Assembly (NCBI GenBank): GCA_031553035.1 | Contig: JAVBLY010000002.1 | Location: forward strand, 52,759-116,758 | Direction: 5' to 3' | From: JAVBLY01 sp031553035 | GTDB lineage: Bacteria > Bacillota > Clostridia > Peptostreptococcales > Anaerovoracaceae | Length of the DNA stretch: 64,000 nucleotides | In this document: piece by piece, positions 7,934 to 14,762 of the stretch | Position numbering within the stretch: position 1 is the stretch's first letter | How the letters are laid out: each line of letters opens with the position of its first letter | The notes under the pieces: generated by a model | Database searches by the model: none | What the model was told of the DNA's origin: nothing | What the model saw: only the letters and a program-made list of their open reading frames with translations | Program-made: the position numbers and the translations under genes

Positions 7934-8881
7934 ATGAAAGATAAATTCGAACGAGAAATCAACTATTTACGACTGTCAGTAACAGACCTGTGTAACCTTA
8001 GATGCATATACTGCATGCCTGAATCCGGCATAACCAAGCTGCCCCACGACAAGATACTTTCCATTGAAGAAATAGAGGATGTCGTGACATCAGCGGCAGA
8101 TCTTGGCATTACCAAGGTCAGGCTTACAGGCGGCGAACCTCTTGTCAGAAAAGGAATTGAAGACATTATATCCAGGATAGGCAAGACCCCGGGAATAAAT
8201 GACATCGGTTTAACTACTAACGGCTTGCTACTGCCTGAAAAAGCCCAGGCACTTAAAGAAGCGGGAGTAAAGCGGATCAATATCAGTCTGGACACGCTTG
8301 ACCCGGAAAAATATGCAATGATTTCACGAGGAGGCGACCTTGAAGATGCCCTGAAGGGAATCCGTACCGCAAAAGAATACGGCTTTGATCCTATTAAGAT
8401 AAACGTTGTTCTAATGGGCGGCATCAACGATGATGAAATAAAAGACTTTGCCGAATTCGGCGAGAAGAACGGTATCAATATAAGATTTATTGAGATAATG
8501 CCAATCGGGGAGTGTGCAGGCTGGAATAACGATAGGTTTATTAGCGTCAATAAAGTTTTGGAAGTTATGCCTGATCTGGAAAAGGATGGCGTCGACGGGG
8601 TATCTACAAATTACCGAGTTCCCGGTCACAGAACCACAATAGGTTTGATCAGCCCAATAAGTTCTCACTTCTGTCCAGACTGCAACAAACTGAGGATCAC
8701 TTCGGACGGCAAGCTGAAACCGTGTCTTCACACGTCACAGGAGATCGTGCTTAAGGGACTGGATAAAGAAGAAATAAAAGAAGCCATGACAAAAGGTATT
8801 GATGACAAACCTAAAGGTCATAGCTTAAGTGAGGACCGTGTAAGCGGGAGCCTTAGAAATATGAACGCAATAGGAGGATAA
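7934..8881 (+). CDS. moaA: GTP 3',8-cyclase MoaA
   Basis: MoaA is the radical-SAM enzyme that starts molybdopterin synthesis by cyclising GTP with MoaC's help. The 315-aa protein has the SAM cluster cysteines C20, C24 and C27, the C-terminal cluster (FCPDCNKLR plus KPCLH), and the conserved terminal Gly-Gly. I chose the ATG at 7934 because it gives the family's usual N-terminus. A frame open from 7778 contains AAGGAGGG near 7866, but no start at a proper distance. moaC follows after one base, with its ribosome site in the last moaA codons. The genes moaA-moaC-MOSC-mogA form one operon. moaD and moaE are not in the window. Confidence 0.95.
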   Translation: MKDKFEREINYLRLSVTDLCNLRCIYCMPESGITKLPHDKILSIEEIEDVVTSAADLGITKVRLTGGEPLVRKGIEDIISRIGKTPGINDIGLTTNGLLLPEKAQALKEAGVKRINISLDTLDPEKYAMISRGGDLEDALKGIRTAKEYGFDPIKINVVLMGGINDDEIKDFAEFGEKNGINIRFIEIMPIGECAGWNNDRFISVNKVLEVMPDLEKDGVDGVSTNYRVPGHRTTIGLISPISSHFCPDCNKLRITSDGKLKPCLHTSQEIVLKGLDKEEIKEAMTKGIDDKPKGHSLSEDRVSGSLRNMNAIGG

Positions 8882-8882
8882 C

Positions 8883-9365
8883 ATGAGCGATCTAACTCAT
8901 TTTGACGATTCGGGCATGCCCAGGATGGTGGACGTTTCGGATAAGAATATTACCATAAGAACAGCCACAGCCGGGTGCACGGTCAAACTCAATAAAAACA
9001 CATTTGATATGGTCACAGGCGGCCAGATAAAAAAAGGAGACGTCCTTAGTGTCGCTCAAGTTGCAGGCATAATGGCGGCAAAAAAAACACCGGATCTCAT
9101 ACCCATGTGCCATCCCATAAACTTAACCGGCGTTGAAATGACACTGACACCAAAAGAAGACACGTGTTCTATAGAGATAGAAGCTACAACTAAATGCAAG
9201 GGAGAAACCGGTGTCGAGATGGAAGCCATGACAGCGGTATCAGTTGCTGCCCTCACTGTCTATGATATGTGTAAGGCGGTACAGAGAGACATAGAAATAA
9301 CAGATATAGCACTACTTAAAAAAAGCGGCGGCAAGTCCGGCGATTATATCAAAGAAAGGGAGTAA
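8883..9365 (+). CDS. moaC: Cyclic pyranopterin monophosphate synthase MoaC
   Basis: MoaC converts the MoaA product into cyclic pyranopterin monophosphate. The 160-aa protein is normal in length and has the conserved start DDSGMPRMVDVS, the active-site stretch IPMCHPINLTG (about residues 75-85), and the region TGVEMEAMTAVSVAALTVYDMCKA, split here as TGVEMEAMT and VSVAALTVYDMCKA. AGGAGG in the end of moaA serves as its ribosome site. It sits second in the moaA operon and is followed after 6 nt by the MOSC gene. Confidence 0.96.
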   Translation: MSDLTHFDDSGMPRMVDVSDKNITIRTATAGCTVKLNKNTFDMVTGGQIKKGDVLSVAQVAGIMAAKKTPDLIPMCHPINLTGVEMTLTPKEDTCSIEIEATTKCKGETGVEMEAMTAVSVAALTVYDMCKAVQRDIEITDIALLKKSGGKSGDYIKERE

Positions 9366-9371
9366 GGACAA

Positions 9372-9803
9372 ATGGCATTTGTAAAAGCACTTTGCACCAG
9401 TGACAGAAAAGGTGTAAGAAAGCAGGAAGTGGATCAAATAGAATTAAAGAAAGAAGGCGGTATCGAAGGCGATGCCCACGGAGCCGATATAGTCAGGCAG
9501 GTCAGTTTTCTCGGAGATGAAAGCGTCGATAAGCTGAGGGACATGATGCCTCAACTGGCTGCCGGAGATTTTGCGGAGAATATCCTTACAGAAGGAGTGA
9601 CTTGGTATGAACTCCCAATAGGAACGAGATTCAGGATAGGAGACGTGTTGTTCGAGATGACTCAGATAGGCAAGGAATGTCATCACGGCTGTGAGATCAA
9701 GAAACTGACAGGCGACTGCGTAATGCCCAGAGAAGGGGTTTTTGCCAAGGTTTTGGAAGAAGGGACTATCAAAAAAGGCGATGAGATCGAGGTGCTTTCA
9801 TAA
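9372..9803 (+). CDS. MOSC-domain protein
   Basis: The 143-aa protein is a single MOSC domain, a beta-barrel that in moco sulfurase and in YiiM/YuaD-type proteins binds or delivers sulfur to molybdenum cofactor. The conserved cysteine is in the GKECHHGCEI motif (about residue 100), and GDAHGADIVRQVSF is the usual family start region. Stand-alone MOSC proteins are common between moaC and mogA in anaerobes. It may help add the terminal sulfido ligand that MOP-type hydroxylases need, but that exact role is inferred. Its stop overlaps the mogA start by one base (TAATG), so translation is coupled. Confidence 0.88.
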   Translation: MAFVKALCTSDRKGVRKQEVDQIELKKEGGIEGDAHGADIVRQVSFLGDESVDKLRDMMPQLAAGDFAENILTEGVTWYELPIGTRFRIGDVLFEMTQIGKECHHGCEIKKLTGDCVMPREGVFAKVLEEGTIKKGDEIEVLS

Positions 9804-10312
9804 TGGATAATTCAAGTTATGATATCGCTGTCATAACGGTCAGCGACAAGGCAAGCATTGGTGAGCGGGTCGATACGGGCGGACCTCTTGTATGTGAGAT
9901 GTTCAGAGAACACGGCTTCAATATTGCGTTTACAGAGACAGTCGCCGATGAGCAGGATGAGATCGAAGATATCCTTATAAAATATACGGATGAAAAAGAT
10001 GTTGCGCTCATAGCAACAACCGGCGGCACTGGATTTGCCGAAAGAGATGTCACACCTGAAGCTACCTTAAATGTTGTGAATAAAAGAGTGCCGGGAATAC
10101 CGGAAGCTATGCGGACAGAAGGTCTCAAAGCCACAAAAAGAGCAATGCTTTCAAGGATGGAAGCAGGCATAAGAGGAAGAACATTGATAATAAATCTTCC
10201 CGGGAGCCCAAAAGCAATCAAAGAAAATCTGGATGCAGTGTTGGACGCACTGGAACACGGTGTTGAAATGCTCAGATCCAAGCCCAGAGACTGTGCCGAA
10301 GACAGGAAGTAA
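9803..10312 (+). CDS. mogA: Molybdopterin adenylyltransferase (MogA/MoaB family)
   Basis: This 169-aa enzyme activates molybdopterin with ATP to give adenylyl-molybdopterin, ready for metal insertion by MoeA. It has the MoCF signature TTGGTGFAERDVTPEAT (split: TTGGTG and ERDVTPEAT) and the NLPGSPKA loop. It is last in the moaA operon and followed by a good terminator. The partner MoeA-like gene lies at 20056-21078 in the same island. MogA and MoaB cannot be told apart firmly by sequence; the context of dedicated molybdenum genes favours the catalytic form. Confidence 0.92.
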   Translation: MDNSSYDIAVITVSDKASIGERVDTGGPLVCEMFREHGFNIAFTETVADEQDEIEDILIKYTDEKDVALIATTGGTGFAERDVTPEATLNVVNKRVPGIPEAMRTEGLKATKRAMLSRMEAGIRGRTLIINLPGSPKAIKENLDAVLDALEHGVEMLRSKPRDCAEDRK

Positions 10313-10341
10313 AGTATCACCAAAAATAATTTTGAAATTTG

Positions 10342-10370
10342 AAAACCTAGTATGTTTGCTAGGTTTTTTT
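10342..10370 (+). terminator. Rho-independent terminator after mogA
   Basis: AAAACCTAG (10342-10350) pairs with CTAGGTTTT (10359-10367) and runs into seven T. It ends the moaA-moaC-MOSC-mogA transcript. Confidence 0.85.
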
Positions 10371-10450
10371 CTGCATAAATTGGGTCCATACTGATAATTA
10401 ATAAGTGAAGAAGTAGTTTTCCCCAATTATAATACAGGAGGATCGGAATT

Positions 10451-11158
10451 ATGAAAATGAAGTCTATATTGCTGGCTGCACTTGTGGTAATAGTGCTGGT
10501 ATTACTGACCGCTTGCGGTTCAGAGTCAGAGCCAACCGAAGAAACTGACACATCAACTCAAAGTGACATATCTCAAGTTAGTATGACCGAGTGGCCGACG
10601 GATAAGATGGGTGACCTTCCTGAATATCCCAATGGTGAAGTCATCAACCATGGAGACTTTGGCAATGGTGAGTACGTGGTCAAAGTGGAAGGGACTAATA
10701 ATGACGAACTGAAAGCATATATAGATTCCCTGGCAAATGACGGCTGGACTGTTACAGACAATTCTGCGGAAAAGGGAATTTACAGAGCGGACTTCAGTTT
10801 CTTTACCGCAGACGACCAGCTCCAAATCATACTCAGAACAGCGGATGTTTCCGAATGGCCCGGCGAGGATGAACTCCCAACAGCACTTTTTGCGCCGGAA
10901 GGTTATACCTTGACTGATGTGGATCTAAGTCCTAATGGCGACAATGCATGGTTATTTTATTATACCTGTCAGGGCATGGATCAGGCGGCAGTGGACAAAT
11001 ATGTCAAAGATCTTCAGGCCAAAGGCTGGGTAGGGGACACTTCTCAGATGACCACCCAGACAAAATGGAACGGCAAGTCATGCGACATGATGCTGGAACT
11101 CTATGGACTGGATGGGGGAAATGCAAGCTTTACAGTTAACTTTGCATATGCCCAGTAA
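10451..11158 (+). CDS. Secreted lipoprotein with two repeated domains, function unknown
   Basis: The 235-aa protein has a lipoprotein signal peptide with lipobox LLTAC (Cys22), then a Ser/Thr/Glu-rich spacer. Two similar domains of about 80 residues follow, each ending in a helix such as DELKAYIDSLANDGW or QAAVDKYVKDLQAKGW. I do not recognise a named family. It should sit on the outer face of the membrane. A TATAAT box and AGGAGG precede it, and it is transcribed alone between two terminators, between mogA and the first MOP gene. A link with the molybdenum genes is not shown. Confidence 0.8.
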   Translation: MKMKSILLAALVVIVLVLLTACGSESEPTEETDTSTQSDISQVSMTEWPTDKMGDLPEYPNGEVINHGDFGNGEYVVKVEGTNNDELKAYIDSLANDGWTVTDNSAEKGIYRADFSFFTADDQLQIILRTADVSEWPGEDELPTALFAPEGYTLTDVDLSPNGDNAWLFYYTCQGMDQAAVDKYVKDLQAKGWVGDTSQMTTQTKWNGKSCDMMLELYGLDGGNASFTVNFAYAQ

Positions 11159-11300
11159 GAAACTGCATAAAAGGTTTGATAACCCCAACCATGGCGGTGA
11201 ACATTGTTGATAGCAGTATACACATTTACTGAGTTTATGGAGGTCAGAATTTTTCGATCAGTAGGAGGAGGTTGATCCAACAGGCCATCAAAAGAACAGA

Positions 11301-11338
11301 AAAGCTGTCATGAAATACAGTTTCATGATAGCTTTTTT
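11301..11338 (+). terminator. Rho-independent terminator after the lipoprotein gene
   Basis: A 15-bp stem (arms 11301-11315 and 11321-11335, one G-U pair, loop TACAG) ends in a run of six T. It closes the lipoprotein transcript before the MOP promoter. Confidence 0.85.
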
Positions 11339-11414
11339 AAATTGTGTCAATATTTTGTTAAATTATAGACTAGTAAAATGTAATATGATATAATGCAGTC
11401 AATAGTCTGCTTTT

Positions 11415-11429
11415 TTGTTGTCCAAACAA
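11415..11429. promoter_or_regulatory. TTGTT-N5-AACAA dyad downstream of the MOP 1 promoter
   Basis: TTGTT-GTCCA-AACAA lies about 20 bp after the -10 box of the first MOP gene. Similar dyads stand near the starts of the second MOP gene, modA and the molbindin gene. It is a candidate regulator-binding site. Confidence 0.4.
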
Positions 11430-11551
11430 CTTTTGGAACGACTGCAATGACTGGGCTTGAGTACCCCGGTTTGGCACGGACATCGGATGAGAGGATTTAA
11501 ATTGCACAATTTGGGTTTGTTAGTGAGTGATTGATACGTGAGGAGAGAAAA

Positions 11552-14428
11552 ATGAAATTTTCAAAAATGACGCTCAACATCAATGGCGCAGACCGTATGT
11601 TTATCTGCGACAAAGAAAATGACACGTTAGCCGAAGTACTTAGAAGACTCGGTCTTACCGGCACAAAGGTAGGCTGCGGAATCGGAGTATGCGGTGCGTG
11701 TTCAGTAATAGTTGACGGGAAAGTGATTCGTTCCTGTACCAGAAAAATCAAGTCAGTCGATGAGTACTCAAAGATCATGACTGTTGAAGGACTGGGCACA
11801 GCAATAAATCCACATCCGTTACAAGCCGCATGGGTAGCCGTTGGAGCTGTACAGTGCGGTTTTTGTGTACCTGGCTTCGAAGTTTCTGCTTATCAGCTTC
11901 TCGAAGAAAATCCCGATCCTTCAAGAGAAGAAGTAAGAGACTGGTTCCAGAAGCACAGAAACGTCTGTAGATGTACAGGTTACAAGCAGATAGTAGATGC
12001 TGTCCTTGAAGCAGCTGCGATTATGCGCGGCGAGAAAAAGATCGAAGATATCTGGTATAACTGGGAGGGCGAAAAAGACCTTTACGGAAAACCGTTACAA
12101 AGACCAAACGGTATGGCTAAGGCTTGCGGAGTTGCCGACTACGGTGATGACGTTGCTCTTAAGATGCCGGATGGAACTCTGCATGCAGCTCTTGCAATGC
12201 CTAGAGTTACAAATCATGCAAAGATCAAGAATATTGACACTTCCGTAGCAGAAAACATGGAAGGTGTATACAAGATCATAACAGCCGAAGATATCAAAGC
12301 ATTCGGCGGAACCAACCATATCATGGGATTCCAATTCTCACCAAGATCATTTGAATACGAAGGAAACCATAAACTCCTGCAAGACGACAAGATCGTCAAC
12401 TGGGGCAATGTAATAGCAATCGCTGTTGCAGACACAAAAGAACATGCAAAAGCAGCAGCTGATGCTGTAAAACTTGAATATGAACAGTTGCCTGAATATA
12501 TGAGTTATTTAGAAGCAGTAATGCCTGATGCGATGGAGATCCACGAAGGCATCCCGAATATGTTCAGCACAATGCCTCTTAGAAAAGGGGAAGCGGAAGC
12601 TGTACCATCCATGATAGATGATGCTGCCGTATCAGTAGAAGGAAGCTTCCGTTCATCAAGAGAGCCCCACCTTTCAATCGAAGGTGACACGATCCAGGCT
12701 TACTATGATGAAGACGATATCCTGACAGTCCACTGTAAGGGAATGTCCGTATACTTCAACAGAGATGACATAGCAGAAGTACTCGGTATGGATGCAGAAA
12801 AAATCAGAGTAATAGAGAACCCCACCGGCGGATCATTTGGTTGGGCGATGAACTCAAAAACATATGCTATGGCCGCTGTAATAACCAAGGTCACAGACAA
12901 GCCTTGTGCTCTTCATATCGATTATGCACAGTTCATGGCTATTTCAGGAAAGAGAGCTCCGGGACTGTTCAACGGACGTCTTGCATGTGACAAAGACGGA
13001 AAGCTCATTGCCGGCGAATTCGACGGTGCTCTTGATCACGGCGCATACCTTGAGCTTGGTGACGACGAAGCATTCAGAATCCTGAGATTCATGTGGTTCC
13101 CGTATGTGGTACCAAATGCACTTGGTGTAGCCAGAGTCGGAACAACAAATCATTCATTCGGTACAGCATACAGAGGTTACGGTGCTCCACAGGTATACAC
13201 AGCCGGCGAAGCTCTTATCGATATGCTTGCAGAAAAAGCTGGAATGGATCCATTCGATTTCAGATATAAGAATATCGCAAGAAAAGGTGACAAGAACCTT
13301 AACCAGGCAGAATTCCTCCAGTATCCAATGGAAGAAATGATGGATAAGCTTAAGCCATATTATGACAAGGCTTGCAAGAGCAGAGATGACTTCAATGCCA
13401 AGTCCGACGGCAAAATCAAGCGCGGAGTAGGAATCGCATGGGGCGGCTACAATGTTGGTGCAGGCGGAATGGACGAAGCACATGTAGCAATAGAGCTTCT
13501 TCCCGGCGGGAAATTCATGAAGTATGACACATGGCAGGATCAGGGGCAAGGCGGCGACGCAGGTTCACTCATCCTTACATTAGAAGCTCTTAGAGAGTAC
13601 TTCCCCAATGTAACTCCCGATGACATCCAGCTTATGCAGGCAGACACTAAGCACTGCCCGAACACTGGTGAATCGGCAGGTTCAAGATCACACTTCGTAA
13701 ACGGTAAGGCTACGATTCTTGCTGCTAAAAATCTTGCAGATGCAATGAGAAAAGAAGACGGATCCTACAGAACCTACGAAGAAATGACGGAAGCAGGAAT
13801 CGAAACCAGATACGACGGCGACTGGTCAGCTGCCGGCGAATGGGATTACTTCACAGATCTCGATCCAAACGATGGTAGCGGTAACCCAACATACGCATAT
13901 ACATATGCTCTCTTCCTGACTGAAGTTGATGTTGATACCGAAACAGGTAAAACAACTGTTAATTCAATGGTATGTATCGACGAAATCGGCAAGCCAGGAA
14001 ACATCCAGTCAGTAAACGGACAGGCATTCGGCGGCATGTCACATGCTATCGGATTCGCTCTCTCCGAAAACTACGAAGATGTCAAGAAGCATACAAACAT
14101 GCTGGCAGCCGGAGTTCCTTACATCAAGGATGTTCCCGACGATATGACGGTTATCCATCTTGAAGGTTATGATGAAAGAGGACCATTCGGTTCATCCGGA
14201 GCTTCAGAAGCATTCCAGTCATCAGACCACGTAGCAGTAATAAATGCTATCAAAGATGCTGTAGGCGTAAGAATTTACGAAATCCCGGCTTCACCCGACA
14301 AGGTTAAGGCAGGAATCGACACGATCGCAGCAGGCGGAGAAGTAAAATCTCCTGATAAGTACTTCCTCGGTTCAGACTTCCTCGATGAAGTTGAAAAACT
14401 CAAGGAAAATCCGATCGAAGCTGAATAA
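11552..14428 (+). CDS. MOP-type molybdenum hydroxylase (aldehyde oxidoreductase family), copy 1
   Basis: This 958-aa single-chain enzyme matches the Desulfovibrio MOP layout. A plant-type [2Fe-2S] domain (C42, C47, C50, C62) is followed by a second [2Fe-2S] domain (QCGFC at 102-105, CRC at 139-141) and the large molybdopterin domain. The catalytic glutamate is Glu886 in SGASEAFQSS, at the place of the family's GxGE motif. Such enzymes hydroxylate aldehydes or N-heterocycles with water and release two electrons. The ATG at 11552 follows GAGGAG; a TTG at 11531 is less likely. There is no FAD domain in the chain, so an outside acceptor is needed, and the next gene (14763) is a good candidate. 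The substrate is unknown. Confidence 0.92.
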   Translation: MKFSKMTLNINGADRMFICDKENDTLAEVLRRLGLTGTKVGCGIGVCGACSVIVDGKVIRSCTRKIKSVDEYSKIMTVEGLGTAINPHPLQAAWVAVGAVQCGFCVPGFEVSAYQLLEENPDPSREEVRDWFQKHRNVCRCTGYKQIVDAVLEAAAIMRGEKKIEDIWYNWEGEKDLYGKPLQRPNGMAKACGVADYGDDVALKMPDGTLHAALAMPRVTNHAKIKNIDTSVAENMEGVYKIITAEDIKAFGGTNHIMGFQFSPRSFEYEGNHKLLQDDKIVNWGNVIAIAVADTKEHAKAAADAVKLEYEQLPEYMSYLEAVMPDAMEIHEGIPNMFSTMPLRKGEAEAVPSMIDDAAVSVEGSFRSSREPHLSIEGDTIQAYYDEDDILTVHCKGMSVYFNRDDIAEVLGMDAEKIRVIENPTGGSFGWAMNSKTYAMAAVITKVTDKPCALHIDYAQFMAISGKRAPGLFNGRLACDKDGKLIAGEFDGALDHGAYLELGDDEAFRILRFMWFPYVVPNALGVARVGTTNHSFGTAYRGYGAPQVYTAGEALIDMLAEKAGMDPFDFRYKNIARKGDKNLNQAEFLQYPMEEMMDKLKPYYDKACKSRDDFNAKSDGKIKRGVGIAWGGYNVGAGGMDEAHVAIELLPGGKFMKYDTWQDQGQGGDAGSLILTLEALREYFPNVTPDDIQLMQADTKHCPNTGESAGSRSHFVNGKATILAAKNLADAMRKEDGSYRTYEEMTEAGIETRYDGDWSAAGEWDYFTDLDPNDGSGNPTYAYTYALFLTEVDVDTETGKTTVNSMVCIDEIGKPGNIQSVNGQAFGGMSHAIGFALSENYEDVKKHTNMLAAGVPYIKDVPDDMTVIHLEGYDERGPFGSSGASEAFQSSDHVAVINAIKDAVGVRIYEIPASPDKVKAGIDTIAAGGEVKSPDKYFLGSDFLDEVEKLKENPIEAE

Positions 14429-14457
14429 TCGGCTCTGATAGGTTAGTTTAAAATTTT

Positions 14458-14502
14458 AAGGAGCTGTCTCAAATTGAATAAATTATGAGACAGCTCCTTT
14501 TC
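14458..14502 (+). terminator. Rho-independent terminator after MOP 1
   Basis: AAGGAGCTGTCTCA (14458-14471) pairs with TGAGACAGCTCCTT (14486-14499), followed by T. The stem shares its GCTGTCTCA core with the terminator after the second MOP gene, so this hairpin type seems to be a repeated module in the genome. Confidence 0.85.
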
Positions 14503-14560
14503 CTTACTTGATGGAACGGATGCTGAAACTACTCAGAGCTTCATACATGAAAATCTTCAA

Positions 14561-14687
14561 ATTTTGGTCAAAAAAGTTAATATAGGGTAGGTTTTGAGGG
14601 GTATTGGTGTCCATAATCAATAAAAATTAACATTATGTTAACTAAATGAGAGATAATCCACCCTATATGAGAGATATTGACCAAAAT
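14561..14687. repeat. 30-bp imperfect inverted repeat before the 785-aa flavoprotein gene
   Basis: The arm at 14561-14591 (starting ATTTTGGTCAA and ending TATAGGGT) is matched in inverse by 14658-14687 (ACCCTATA to TTGACCAAAAT). The 66-bp middle has no gene. A run of six T (14692-14697) follows, so a transcript entering here could fold into a terminator-like hairpin 75 nt before the flavoprotein ATG. The GACCAAAATC core reappears in the long inverted repeat at 21323-21499. Confidence 0.6.
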
Positions 14688-14762
14688 CTGCTTTTTTGCA
14701 TGGCTAACAGAAAAAGGATTTTGATATAAGCCTCTTGAAAAAGAATATGGTAAAATAAAACT

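Larger units (their letters stand above)
11159..11551 (+). other. 393-bp intergenic region: terminator, promoter and leader of the first MOP gene
   Basis: The first 140 bp contain no recognisable gene. An ATG frame at 11191 meets TGA after 13 codons, then stays open to 11313. A terminator lies at 11301-11338. Then come an extended -10 promoter (TGATATAAT, hexamer 11389-11394), a TTGTT-N5-AACAA dyad at 11415-11429, an outer repeat TGCAGTC/GACTGCA (11394-11400 and 11440-11446), and the palindrome AAATTG-CA-CAATTT near 11499. The ATG is preceded by GAGGAG. The roughly 150-nt leader is long enough for control, but I match it to no known riboswitch. Confidence 0.5.

Noticed and set aside
9817..10551. 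244-aa minus-strand open frame over mogA
   Set aside because: It is the antisense shadow of mogA and its terminator, rich in Ser and Ile as such shadows are.
11389..11446. RNA switch formed by TGCAGTC and GACTGCA before MOP 1
   Set aside because: The first arm lies between the -10 box and the expected transcription start, so it would not be in the RNA.
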